Source of the DNA: AWTP1-18 sp036518635
GTDB taxonomy: Bacteria > Pseudomonadota > Gammaproteobacteria > Burkholderiales > Rhodocyclaceae
Direction of reading: 5' to 3'
Length of the DNA: 16,446 nucleotides
NCBI GenBank assembly: GCA_036518635.1
Contig: DATDMT010000196.1
Coordinates: forward strand, 1 to 16,446
Made by a program: the position numbers and the translations under genes. The notes beneath the pieces were generated by a model that was not told the DNA's origin, ran no database searches, and was given only the letters and a program-made list of their open reading frames with translations. Position 1 is the first letter of the stretch, and the number at the start of each line of letters is the position of its first letter. This document shows positions 7,037-16,258 of this stretch, in pieces.

Positions 7037-7414
7037 TCAAGCAGCCTTGGCCGAGGGCTGGGAATGCGGGCGTCGGCGCTGCTCCGAGGCCAATACCCGT
7101 TTAGCATCGAGGGTATTGATCGGGACGTTTTGATCCGCCGGAATCGCACCGTGCACCTGGAACTCCAGATAGCGGCCGCAGCAGACGCGGAGGAAGGAAG
7201 TGAAGTTGGCGCAGTCGCCGCCGGACTGGGCCAGCTCGTCGTAGAGCTTGGCGATCAGTTGCGGCACCGAGAGGCCGTCGCGAGCGCCGATTTCCGCCAG
7301 CACCTGCCAGAACAAATTTTCCAAGCGGATGCTGGTGGCAACGCCGCGCAACCGCAGGGAGCGGCTGCGCGGACGGTACAAATCGGGGTCGGCGCTGATG
7401 AAGATTTGGCACAT
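7037..7414 (-). CDS. Ribbon-helix-helix domain protein (RHH_4 type)
   Basis: 125-residue protein. The N-terminal MCQIFISADPDLYRPRSRS, the segment LRGVATSIRLENLFWQVLAE and SVPQLIAKLYDEL followed by NFTSFLRVCCGRYLE match the RHH_4 family, small ribbon-helix-helix proteins thought to bind DNA. The SIRLENLFW strand-helix would be the DNA-contacting part. Residues after about 90 are low-complexity and basic and probably unstructured. The ATG at 7414 is preceded by a strong GAGGAGGG. It lies 46 bases downstream of the DJ-1 gene. Targets are unknown; autoregulation would be typical for a ribbon-helix-helix protein. Confidence 0.82.
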   Translation of the reverse strand: MCQIFISADPDLYRPRSRSLRLRGVATSIRLENLFWQVLAEIGARDGLSVPQLIAKLYDELAQSGGDCANFTSFLRVCCGRYLEFQVHGAIPADQNVPINTLDAKRVLASEQRRRPHSQPSAKAA

Positions 7415-7460
7415 GGGGAAACCCTCCTCACGGCCAATGTAGCACGCGAGCTTTCCCTCC

Positions 7461-8039
7461 TCAGGAGATGCGCGTGCCCAGCACCGTCAGGAATTGCGCA
7501 AGCCAGGCCGGGTGCGCCGGCCAGGCGGGTGCAGTGACCAGATTGCCGTCTGTGACGGCGGCGTCGATGGCGATCTCGGCATAGCTGCCGCCGGCCAGTT
7601 CGACCTCCGCCTTGCAGGCCGGATAGGCGGAACACAGGCGGCCCTGCAGCACGCGGGCGCCGGCCAGCAACTGGGCGCCGTGGCAGATCGCCGCCACCGG
7701 CTTGTTGGTCGCGAAGAAGTGGCGCACCACCTCGATCACCGCCGGATTCAGGCGCAGATACTCGGGGGCGCGGCCGCCGGCGATCACCAGGGCGTCGTAG
7801 CCCTCGGCCTTGGCGTCGGCGAAGGTGGCGTTGAGGGTGAAGTTGTGGCCGCGCTTTTCGGAATAGGTCTGCTGGCCTTCGAAGTCGTGGATCGCGGTGG
7901 CGATGCTGTCGCCGGCCTTCTTGTCCGGGCACACCGCGTGCACCGTGTGGCCCACCGCCTGCAGGGCCTGGAAGGGCACCATCACTTCATAGTCCTCGGC
8001 GAAATCGCCGACCAGCATCAGAATTTTTTTCACGTTCAT
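7461..8039 (-). CDS. DJ-1/PfpI-family protein
   Basis: 192-residue class I glutamine amidotransferase-like protein. The nucleophile elbow is AAICHGAQLL with C119-H120, an acidic residue near the N-terminus (E15 or E18) should activate the Cys, and ALVIAGGRAPEYLR is the typical DJ-1/PfpI loop. Members act as chaperones, proteases or glyoxal/glycation-repair enzymes; which applies cannot be read from sequence. The ATG at 8039 is chosen over an in-frame upstream start at 8093 because MNVKKILMLVGDFAEDYE is the family N-terminus and a GGAGAGAG lies just upstream. It sits 99 bases after the DMT-type permease gene and 46 before the RHH gene. Confidence 0.88.
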   Translation of the reverse strand: MNVKKILMLVGDFAEDYEVMVPFQALQAVGHTVHAVCPDKKAGDSIATAIHDFEGQQTYSEKRGHNFTLNATFADAKAEGYDALVIAGGRAPEYLRLNPAVIEVVRHFFATNKPVAAICHGAQLLAGARVLQGRLCSAYPACKAEVELAGGSYAEIAIDAAVTDGNLVTAPAWPAHPAWLAQFLTVLGTRIS

Positions 8040-8138
8040 TGGGGCTCTCTCCGGGTTGGGCGGCGCCGTGCGCCGCTGAACCCACTGTGCCAAAGAGCCG
8101 GCAACGCGAGGTGGTAAGGGATTAACGCGGCGAACTTT

Positions 8139-8603
8139 TCAGCCGCGGCCGATACGGTCGCCGAAATTCACCAGCAGCACTCCGGCCACCACCAGGGCGG
8201 CGCCGATCAGGCGCGGCGTGCTGATTTCGCGCAGCGGCAGGCCGAGCACGCCGAAGCGGTCGAACATCAGCGAGGAGGCAATCTGGCCGCAGATGATCAG
8301 CGCCAACATCACCGTGACGCCAAGACGCGGCGCCAGCAGCGTGGTGCCGAAGACGAACAGTGCGCCCATCGGGCCGCCCATCAGTTGCCACCACTCGGTC
8401 TGGCCGAGCTGGCCCAGGTCGCGCCAGCGTTCGCCGGTGAACAGGGCCACCAGGCAGAGAGTGATGGTGCCGCAGAGAAAGGAGACAAAGGCGGCGAGCA
8501 GGGTGCTGCCGCCGATGACACCCTTGAGCTGGTTGTTGACCGCCGCCTGGAGTGGGATCACCAGGCCGATGACCAGGGCCAGCAGCAGATTGAAGTAGTG
8601 CAT
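8139..8603 (-). CDS. DMT-superfamily permease, DUF606/YdcZ type
   Basis: 154-residue, almost wholly hydrophobic inner-membrane protein with about five predicted membrane segments. NLLLALVIGLVIPLQAAVNNQL and the C-terminal LIGAALVVAGVLLVNFGDR are typical of the DUF606 half-size drug/metabolite transporters. The substrate is unknown. The start ATG at 8603 has a GGGAGA seven to eight bases upstream, and the gene begins only 27 bases after the thiC stop, so it is probably in the thiC transcription unit. That context makes a thiamine precursor or related compound a possible cargo, but this is inference from position alone. Confidence 0.85.
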   Translation of the reverse strand: MHYFNLLLALVIGLVIPLQAAVNNQLKGVIGGSTLLAAFVSFLCGTITLCLVALFTGERWRDLGQLGQTEWWQLMGGPMGALFVFGTTLLAPRLGVTVMLALIICGQIASSLMFDRFGVLGLPLREISTPRLIGAALVVAGVLLVNFGDRIGRG

Positions 8604-8630
8604 GGCGTTCTCCCGGTCAGGGCCTTGGGC

Positions 8631-10547
<1,917 letters not shown>

Positions 10548-10688
10548 GGGGTTGTCCTGATGGAGCGGCCGGGGGCGGCGTCCGGGGGAGCCAAACTAAC
10601 GGAAACCCAGGCCCGATGCAACCTTGGCTAAAGTAAGGAGAAGTTGTGCCGTAATCACGAGTACCAGAAAAAAAAGGGGAGTCCCCAG

Positions 10689-12230
10689 ATGCGTATCCAG
10701 CACGCAGCCATGTATGCGGCTATTGCCGCCGCTTTCGTTTCCACCGGTCTGGCCGCTGCCGACTGGCAAAAGGTCGCCGCCGGCCGAGGCGAAAAAGTGG
10801 AACTGGACCCGACGCGCATCGCCCGCGCTGCCGACGGCCGGATGCAGGCCTGGACCCGCCTGGTACTGAACAAGGAAGTGGTGGACGGGGAAACCCGCGC
10901 CGCCTACAACACCGTCGAAGTCCTCAACAGCTACGACTGCGACAACAGCCGCTTCCAGACCGTCAAGCGGCTCTACCTGAACGGCGAGACCCTGGTCCGC
11001 TCCGAGCCGGTGCTGACGCCGCGCGACGTGGCGGTGAGCCCGGGGGCGATGGATGCCCAGGTGCTGTCCAAGGTCTGCCGCAGCACTGCCGTGGCCGATG
11101 CCCGCAGCGCCGCCAAGGTAGCCGACGCCTCCGCCCCCGGCGTCAAGCGCGCCGAGATGGTCACCGAGGGCAAGACCGACAAGGCCAAGATCGTCACCGT
11201 GGCCGATGCCCACGGCAAGGTCAGCGAAAAGCCGGCGGAGAAGGCGGCCGAAAAACCCGCCGAGAAGGCACCGGAAAAGGCCGCGGAGAAGACCGCCGAG
11301 CCGACCATGCCGAAGCGCATGATCGAACTGCCGAAGATCGACAAGTCGCAACTGGAACGCCCCAGCGACGCCAAGGCCGCCGAGTCGAAGGCGGCGGAGT
11401 CGAAGCCCGCCGCGGCCGCAACCCGCGCCATGGAAAAGGAAGCCCCGCCGCTGATCGACAAGCGCACCCGTGAACTGGCCCTGGCCACCTCCGGCCCGCG
11501 CAAGGCGGTGAAGAAAAAGCCGGCCCATGAAGTTTCCGCCGAAGCCCACCACGACATCCACTGGAGCTATGAAGGCGAAGGCGGCCCGGAAAACTGGTCC
11601 AAGATCGACGCCAAGAACGGCGTCTGCGCCACCGGCAAGCGCCAGTCGCCGATCGACATCGGCGAGGGCGTCAAGGTGGATCTGGAAGGCATCCAGTTCG
11701 ACTACAAGCCGACCCAGGTGCGCATCGAGGACAACGGCCACACCATCCAGGTAACCCCCGCCGAGGGCAACCTGATCAAGATCATGGGCCGCACCTTCGA
11801 ACTCAAGCAGTTCCACTTCCACCGCCCCTCGGAGGAAAAGATCCGCGGCCGCCGCTTCGACATGGTGGTGCATCTGGTGCATAAGGACGACGACGGCAAC
11901 CTGGCGGTGATCGCCGTGCTGCTGGAGAAGGGGCCTCTGGAGCAGCCGATGATCCAGGCTCTGTGGAACAACCTGCCGCTGGAAGCCGGCATGAGCGTCT
12001 CGCCCTCGGTGGTGATCGACCTGATGAAGCTGCTGCCGGTGGATCGCGCCTACTACACCTACATGGGTTCGCTGACCACCCCGCCCTGCTCGGAAAACGT
12101 GCTGTGGATGGTGTTCAAGCAGCCGGTGATGGTGACGCCGGATCAGGTGTCGGTGTTCTCCCGCCTCTACAAGAACAACGCCCGTCCGGTGCAGCCGTCC
12201 AACGGCCGCCTGATCAAGGAAAGCCGCTGA
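10689..12230 (+). CDS. Exported alpha-carbonic anhydrase with N-terminal adhesin-E-like domain
   Basis: 513-residue precursor. Residues 1-24 form a signal peptide (MRIQHAAMYAAIAAAFVSTG, cleavage near LAAA-DW). Residues of about 25-130 resemble the surface-adhesin-E domain (WQKV...VELDPTRIAR, VLNSYDC, VSPGAMDAQVLSKVCR). A low-complexity Ala/Lys/Glu/Pro linker runs to about 285. The alpha-carbonic anhydrase domain has HWSYEGEGGPENW, QSPIDI, zinc ligands H376, H378 (FHFH) and H395 (VHLVH), LTTPPC with T463, and a C313-C467 disulfide pair typical of bacterial enzymes. The glutamate of the usual PSEH motif is kept but its His is replaced (PSEE). The ATG at 10689 follows GGGGAG; the longer in-frame TTG at 10644 would bury the signal peptide. 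It should hydrate CO2 in the periplasm. Confidence 0.88.
   Translation: MRIQHAAMYAAIAAAFVSTGLAAADWQKVAAGRGEKVELDPTRIARAADGRMQAWTRLVLNKEVVDGETRAAYNTVEVLNSYDCDNSRFQTVKRLYLNGETLVRSEPVLTPRDVAVSPGAMDAQVLSKVCRSTAVADARSAAKVADASAPGVKRAEMVTEGKTDKAKIVTVADAHGKVSEKPAEKAAEKPAEKAPEKAAEKTAEPTMPKRMIELPKIDKSQLERPSDAKAAESKAAESKPAAAATRAMEKEAPPLIDKRTRELALATSGPRKAVKKKPAHEVSAEAHHDIHWSYEGEGGPENWSKIDAKNGVCATGKRQSPIDIGEGVKVDLEGIQFDYKPTQVRIEDNGHTIQVTPAEGNLIKIMGRTFELKQFHFHRPSEEKIRGRRFDMVVHLVHKDDDGNLAVIAVLLEKGPLEQPMIQALWNNLPLEAGMSVSPSVVIDLMKLLPVDRAYYTYMGSLTTPPCSENVLWMVFKQPVMVTPDQVSVFSRLYKNNARPVQPSNGRLIKESR
11226..11303 (+). repeat. In-gene four-residue repeat (Glu-Lys-x-Ala) in the carbonic anhydrase linker
   Basis: Codons for residues 180-205 read as a near-perfect tandem of EKPA/EKAA-type tetrapeptides. 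A second, shorter Ala-Glu-Ser-Lys repeat follows at about residues 231-245. Such runs are expected to form a charged helix or extended spacer and are prone to length variation between strains. Confidence 0.75.
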
Positions 12231-12248
12231 TCCGGAGCGGTCCGCCCC

Positions 12249-12767
12249 TTGAGCGAACCGCGTAACCTCCTGCTGCGCATCCTGCGCTGGCCCCTGCTGG
12301 CGCTGGCAGCGCTGTTTGCGCTGCTGGAGGAATGGCTGTGGGATGGCCTCAAGGCCCTCACCGCCTGGGTCTTCGCCCATCTGCCGCTGCGCTGGCTGGA
12401 ACGCTGGCTGGCCAGCGCCTCGCCGCCCCTGGCGGTGCTGCTATTGCTGACCCCGACCGTGGTGATCCTGCCGGCCAAGCTGCTGGGGCTCTGGTTGCTG
12501 GCCGGCGGCCATGTCTTTTTCGGCGGCGCCGTGTTCATCGCCGCCAAGCTGGCCGGCATGGCGCTGCTGTCACGGCTTTACGCGCTGATGCAGCCAGCGC
12601 TGCACCGGGTCGGCTGGTTCCTGCGGCTGGATACGGCGATCCGCCGCGCCATTGCCTGGGCCCACGCCTGGCTCGATGCCCAGCCGGCCTATGTGCAGAC
12701 CCGAGCCGCGCTGCGGGCGCTCAAGGCCAATGCCCGTGCGGCGCTGGCGCGACTGTTGCGGCACTAA
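12249..12767 (+). CDS. Uncharacterised small inner-membrane protein
   Basis: 172 residues, rich in Leu, Ala and Trp, with hydrophobic segments at about 7-26, 60-76 and 78-98 and an Arg/Ala-rich amphipathic C-terminal tail (about 125-172). I recognise no domain or catalytic motif. The start is a TTG at 12249 with GGAG eleven bases upstream; no in-frame ATG or GTG gives a comparable N-terminus. It begins 18 bases after the carbonic anhydrase stop and is probably co-transcribed with it. Its last bases overlap the convergent lipoprotein gene by four. The clean hydrophobic layout and tight spacing make it a likely real gene despite the rare start. Confidence 0.68.
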   Translation: MSEPRNLLLRILRWPLLALAALFALLEEWLWDGLKALTAWVFAHLPLRWLERWLASASPPLAVLLLLTPTVVILPAKLLGLWLLAGGHVFFGGAVFIAAKLAGMALLSRLYALMQPALHRVGWFLRLDTAIRRAIAWAHAWLDAQPAYVQTRAALRALKANARAALARLLRH

Positions 12768-12982
12768 ATATCGCGCTTGATGCAGCCGGCCTTTTTGGCC
12801 TCTTCGAACACCGCATTGGCCGGGCTCTTGCCCAACTTCTGGCGCAGGACATCGCAATCGGCGCGCTTGATCAGCGACTCCTCGACGAATTTGATCTTGT
12901 CGGCTTCGCTCAGGGGCGGGGTTTGATCGCAGGCGGTAAGGAACAGTGCTGCCAGGCTGAACAAGAGGGAAATCGCGCGCAC
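12764..12982 (-). CDS. Small putative lipoprotein
   Basis: 72-residue precursor with a hydrophobic signal and a lipobox LTAC (C18), followed by DQ. The Asp at +2 suggests inner-membrane retention by the classical Lol rule. The mature part is about 55 residues, mostly helical and charged, with two further cysteines (C43, C67) that could form a disulfide. The start is GTG with AAGG about eight bases upstream. It lies 62 bases after the cydB stop on the same strand, where a cydX might be expected, but it does not resemble CydX, which is a single short membrane helix without lipobox. Function unknown. Confidence 0.75.
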   Translation of the reverse strand: MRAISLLFSLAALFLTACDQTPPLSEADKIKFVEESLIKRADCDVLRQKLGKSPANAVFEEAKKAGCIKRDI

Positions 12983-13044
12983 GGTGCAGGCCTTGTCGGA
13001 GTTGTGTAGCCGCCGATCTTAGCCTGCCGCGCGCGGTTTTCCCC

Positions 13045-14082
13045 TTAGTAGTACTCCAACGGCGTCGCCTTGCCGCTGAACACCCGGTACATGTAGGCCG
13101 TGTAGGCCAGGATCATCGGCAGCACCACGACCGAGCCGGCGAAGATCACCCGCAACGCTTCCGGGTCGCTGGCCGCCTGCCATAGGGTCAGGCGATCCAC
13201 CACCAGATAGGGAAACAGGCTGTAGGCAAGGCCGAGGAAGGCCAGGACGAAGATGCCCACGGTTGCCGCGAAGGGCACCCAGGCATGACGCTCGTCGCCG
13301 CGGCGCAACTGCTCCGGTAGGTGGCCGAGGTAGAAATGGATGACCCCCACCAGCAGCCCGGTGAGTACCGGGATCGGCAACAGCAGGACGAAGTTCGGCC
13401 CGGCGAACCAACGATCCAGCACGTGGGGGCTGACCAGGGGCGTCACCGCCGAGACCGCGATCACCCCGCAGAGGGTCAGCCGCAGCGAACCCTGCGCCCA
13501 GGCCAGGGCCCGTTGCTGCAGGGCGCCACTGGTCTTGATCAGCAGCCAGCCGGCGCCGAGCAGGTTGTAGGCGGCCACCAGGCAGAGGGCGATGAACAGG
13601 GAGAACAAGGTGGGCAGCCAGCCGCTACGAAAGCCGCAGACCAGGGCGCCGACCATATAGCCCTGGGCGGCGGTGGCCAGCAGCGAGCCGGCGCTGAACA
13701 AGGCGTTCCACAGGGGTTTGTGGTCGGCCTGGGCCTTGACCCGGAAGTCGAAGGCGACGCCGCGCAGGATCAGCCCCGCCAGCATCAGCGCGACGGGCAG
13801 GTAGAGCGCGGTGAGGATGGCGCCGTGGGCCAGGGGAAAGGCTGTCAGCAGGATGCCGACGCCCAGCACCAGCCAGGTCTCGTTGGCGTCCCAGAAGGGG
13901 CCGATGGCATTCACCATGGTGTCCTTGTCCTCCTCGGGCGCGGTGCGCAGCAGGATGCCGACCCCCAGGTCGTAGCCGTCCAGCACCACGTAGGCGAGGA
14001 TGGCCAGGCCCATGATGAAAAGGAAGGCCAGCGGCAGCCAGCCGGCTTGCGCGGCGAGATTGGGCAGGGCGGCGTCAGTCAT
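13045..14082 (-). CDS. cydB: Cytochrome bd-type quinol oxidase subunit II (CioB-like)
   Basis: 345-residue polytopic inner-membrane subunit. Family signatures are LDGYDLGVGIL (34-44), GPFWDANETWLV (61-72), LRGVAFDFR and the C-terminal PMILAYTAYMYRVF. It is shorter than E. coli CydB (379) and close to the cyanide-insensitive CioB type, in keeping with the short Q-loop of its CydA partner. The start is the ATG at 14082, preceded by GGAG and overlapping the cydA 3' end by eight bases; an in-frame extension to 14181 is only cydA shadow. No cydX follows the stop in the 62-base gap before the lipoprotein gene. Confidence 0.95.
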   Translation of the reverse strand: MTDAALPNLAAQAGWLPLAFLFIMGLAILAYVVLDGYDLGVGILLRTAPEEDKDTMVNAIGPFWDANETWLVLGVGILLTAFPLAHGAILTALYLPVALMLAGLILRGVAFDFRVKAQADHKPLWNALFSAGSLLATAAQGYMVGALVCGFRSGWLPTLFSLFIALCLVAAYNLLGAGWLLIKTSGALQQRALAWAQGSLRLTLCGVIAVSAVTPLVSPHVLDRWFAGPNFVLLLPIPVLTGLLVGVIHFYLGHLPEQLRRGDERHAWVPFAATVGIFVLAFLGLAYSLFPYLVVDRLTLWQAASDPEALRVIFAGSVVVLPMILAYTAYMYRVFSGKATPLEYY

Positions 14083-15445
14083 GGTGGACTCCGGCGAGCA
14101 GGAAGCGGGGGGCGCTGCTGGCAAGCGGCGCCAACGGTTTGTCCGGCGCCTTGCGCGCCAGGTAGAACAGCACCGAGACATAGCTGACCAGCAGGCCCAG
14201 GTAGAGGCCGAGGTAGAGCAGCAGGGTGCTGGCGATCATGCCGGCAGGCACCGACGACGCAGCCTCGGCGGTGGTCAGCACGCCGGACACCAGATAGGGC
14301 TGGCGGCCGATCTCGGTGACGTACCAGCCGGCCACCACCGCCGGCCAGCCGATGAAGCTGAGGGGCACCAGCAGTTTCATCAGGGTCGGGCCGGGCAGGC
14401 CGCGGCGGTGGATTTGCCAGGCGCCGCACCAGGCCGCCGCCAGCATCAGCAGGGCCACGCCGACCATCACGCGAAAGGCCCAGAACACCGGCGCCACTGG
14501 CGGATGCCGGTCGCCGAAGTCGGCCAGGCCGCGGACGCTGCCGTCCAGTTCATGCACCAGATAGAGCGAGGCCAGCTTGGGAATGGCGATTTCGAAGCGG
14601 TTGCTGCGACTGGCTTCGTCGGGCAGGCCGAACAGCACCGCCGGTGCGCCGGCCTCGGTCTGCCACAGGCCTTCCATCGCCGCCAGCTTGGCCGGCTGGT
14701 GATGCAGGGTGTTGAGGCCGTGCATGTCGCCGGCGACGATCTGCAGCGGAATCAGCACTGCCGCCAGGATCAGCCCGCTGCGCAGGGCATGGCCCACCGC
14801 CAGGGTGCGTTCGCCGCGCTGCCAGCGATAGGCCGACAGGCCGGCGATCAGGAAGCAGACCGTCAGCGCCGAGGCCAGCAACATGTGGCTGAAGCGATAG
14901 GGGAAGGAAGGATTGAAGATCACGGCCCACCAATCGGTGACGTGGGCCTTGCCGTCGACCATGACGAAGCCGGCGGGGGTCTGCATCCACGAGTCCAGGG
15001 CGAGGATCCAGAAGGCCGAGAGGGTGGTGCCGAAGGCCACCAGGAAGGTGGCCAGGGTGTGCATCCGGTCGCCGACACGGCGCTGGCCGAACAGCATGAT
15101 GCCGAGGAAGGTGGCCTCGAGAAAGAAGGCGGTGAGCACCTCGTAGGCCAGCAGCGGGCCGGCGACATTGCCCACCTTTTCCATGTAGCCGGGCCAGTTG
15201 GTGCCGAACTGGAAACTCATGGTGACGCCGCTGACCACGCCGAGGGCGAAGGTCAGGGCGAACACCTTGATCCAGAAGCGGTAGGCCTCCATCCAGGCAG
15301 TGTCGCCGGTCGCCCGGTAGCGCAACTTGAAGAACAGCAGAAACCAGGCGAGGGCGATGCTCACGCTGGGAAACAGGATGTGGAAGGTCATGTTGGCAGC
15401 GAACTGCAGGCGCGCCAGCACGACCGGATCGAGGGTATCGAACAT
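14075..15445 (-). CDS. cydA: Cytochrome bd-type quinol oxidase subunit I, cyanide-insensitive (CIO) type
   Basis: Heme-bearing subunit of the terminal oxidase that couples quinol oxidation to O2 reduction without proton pumping. The product has 456 residues against about 520 in E. coli, because the Q-loop insert is absent. Heme ligands are H22 (b595), and H187 and M327 (b558, the latter in FRVMV). E102 and E110 in YEVLTAFFLEA mark the proton path, and K253/E258 in QPAKLAAMEG mark the quinol site. GDMHGLNTLHHQPAK is the CioA-type signature, so high-affinity, cyanide-tolerant respiration is likely. The ATG at 15445 has GGAG upstream. It lies 112 bases after the GbsR-like gene and overlaps cydB. 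Confidence 0.96.
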   Translation of the reverse strand: MFDTLDPVVLARLQFAANMTFHILFPSVSIALAWFLLFFKLRYRATGDTAWMEAYRFWIKVFALTFALGVVSGVTMSFQFGTNWPGYMEKVGNVAGPLLAYEVLTAFFLEATFLGIMLFGQRRVGDRMHTLATFLVAFGTTLSAFWILALDSWMQTPAGFVMVDGKAHVTDWWAVIFNPSFPYRFSHMLLASALTVCFLIAGLSAYRWQRGERTLAVGHALRSGLILAAVLIPLQIVAGDMHGLNTLHHQPAKLAAMEGLWQTEAGAPAVLFGLPDEASRSNRFEIAIPKLASLYLVHELDGSVRGLADFGDRHPPVAPVFWAFRVMVGVALLMLAAAWCGAWQIHRRGLPGPTLMKLLVPLSFIGWPAVVAGWYVTEIGRQPYLVSGVLTTAEAASSVPAGMIASTLLLYLGLYLGLLVSYVSVLFYLARKAPDKPLAPLASSAPRFLLAGVHHD

Positions 15446-15460
15446 GGTCAGACTCCAGGG

Positions 15461-15477
15461 GAAACAATTTCGGTTTC
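15461..15477. promoter_or_regulatory. Candidate operator upstream of cydA
   Basis: Inverted repeat GAAAC-N7-GTTTC just upstream of the cydA ribosome-binding site. It includes ACAATTTCG (15464-15472), a 9-mer that also occurs at 16158-16166 upstream of the regulator gene. Binding here by the GbsR-like protein is a plausible but untested inference. Confidence 0.4.
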
Positions 15478-15510
15478 GCCACTGCCTCGATCTCTCTGTC
15501 GGGCGGGCCG

Positions 15511-15528
15511 GGGCGGTCTGTGCCGCCC
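15511..15528. repeat. GC hairpin in the regulator-cydA spacer
   Basis: GGGCGG (15511-15516), a six-base loop, CCGCCC (15523-15528). There is no T run on either strand, so it is not a clear terminator. It could slow or partially end transcription between the regulator gene and cydA, or act as a processing site. Confidence 0.4.
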
Positions 15529-15557
15529 GCAGCCGGTGGCTGTAGGGTTTGTCGCGG

Positions 15558-16112
15558 CTACTTGCCGCCCGGCATCAACTTGATCTTGTCCTTCATCTCC
15601 AGCAGCTTGGAAATCCGGGTGCCCATGCTCATCAACTGGATCAGGGTGTCCGGCTCCAGCCGCTGCACCTCGCCGAACCAGCCGGTGACCAGCTCGATCA
15701 GGTTGTGCATCTCGCGCATGCGCTGCTGGGCATGGCGCTCGTCGTCCGAACCGGGCGTCTCCATCAGCGCATCGCGCAGCATCGACAAAGTCGGGTCCAC
15801 CTCGCGGCGGCGACGCTCCTCCGCCAGGGTGCGGAAGATGGTCCAGATGTCTTCCGGCGCCGAGAAGTATTCGCGCCGGTCGCCGGGCTGGTGTTGCAGC
15901 CGCACCAGCTTCCACGACTGCAACTCCTTCAGGCCCATGCTGACGTTGGAACGGGAAAAGCCGAGGGCCTCGGCGATCTCGTCGGCGTTGAGCATCCGCG
16001 GCGAAACGAACAGCAGGGCGTAGATCTGCCCGACGGTGCGATTGATGCCCCAGCGGCTGCCCATTTCGCCGAAATGCAGGACGAAGCGCTGGACCAGGGG
16101 TTGCAGTTCCAT
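15558..16112 (-). CDS. GbsR/MarR-family transcriptional regulator
   Basis: 184-residue winged-helix regulator. After an N-terminal helix (VLHFGEMGSRWGINRTVGQIYALLF) the wHTH reads ADEIAEALGFSRSNVSMGLKEL (43-64) with the wing around RREYFSAPED, followed by long helices for dimerisation. This layout is that of GbsR-like proteins, several of which sit beside transporters or oxidases and usually repress. The ATG at 16112 has AGGA nine bases upstream. It is the first gene of the cluster that continues with cydA and cydB on the same strand, so control of the oxidase is the natural hypothesis. The effector is not evident. Confidence 0.88.
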   Translation of the reverse strand: MELQPLVQRFVLHFGEMGSRWGINRTVGQIYALLFVSPRMLNADEIAEALGFSRSNVSMGLKELQSWKLVRLQHQPGDRREYFSAPEDIWTIFRTLAEERRRREVDPTLSMLRDALMETPGSDDERHAQQRMREMHNLIELVTGWFGEVQRLEPDTLIQLMSMGTRISKLLEMKDKIKLMPGGK

Positions 16113-16151
16113 GGGGGGAAATCCTGTTTTGTATTTTCAGTAACTCTTGAA

Positions 16152-16170
16152 ACTATAACAATTTCGAAAT
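16152..16170 (-). promoter_or_regulatory. Probable extended -10 promoter and palindrome for the GbsR-like gene
   Basis: On the minus strand, TGTTATAGT (16160-16152) matches an extended -10 (TGnTATAAT) with one difference; the -35 is poor. The adjoining ATTTCGAAAT (16161-16170) is a perfect 10-bp palindrome just upstream of the -10 element. It shares ACAATTTCG with the site before cydA, so it may be an autoregulatory operator. The predicted start would leave a leader of about 30 bases. Confidence 0.5.
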
Positions 16171-16258
16171 CAAATTAAAAGTCACTGGATTGCGCTTAAC
16201 CCATGAAAGTTAAGTGGTTTATCCCCAATATCAAGCGGTGGCTGGCGAAAGATTTTGG

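Noticed and set aside
6934..7149. 71-codon minus-strand frame ending in the gap after the RHH gene
   Set aside because: Its first half is an RHH shadow; the last 25 codons look slightly protein-like but have no start signal and no family match.
10596..12380. 594-codon minus-strand open frame opposite the alpha-carbonic anhydrase
   Set aside because: Antisense shadow of a gene with clear enzyme motifs; the translation is low-complexity and resembles no known protein.
13027..13040. CCGCGCGCGG palindrome followed by TTTT on the plus strand
   Set aside because: The self-complementary GC run leaves no proper loop, and no plus-strand transcript is expected to end there.
14000..15583. 527-codon plus-strand open frame opposite cydA/cydB
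   Set aside because: Gln/His/Gly-rich shadow of cydA, with no RBS and no recognisable fold.
16219..16236. Possible FNR-type site (TTATC...ATCAA) upstream of tetR
   Set aside because: The half-sites are separated by six bases instead of four and one half is degenerate.
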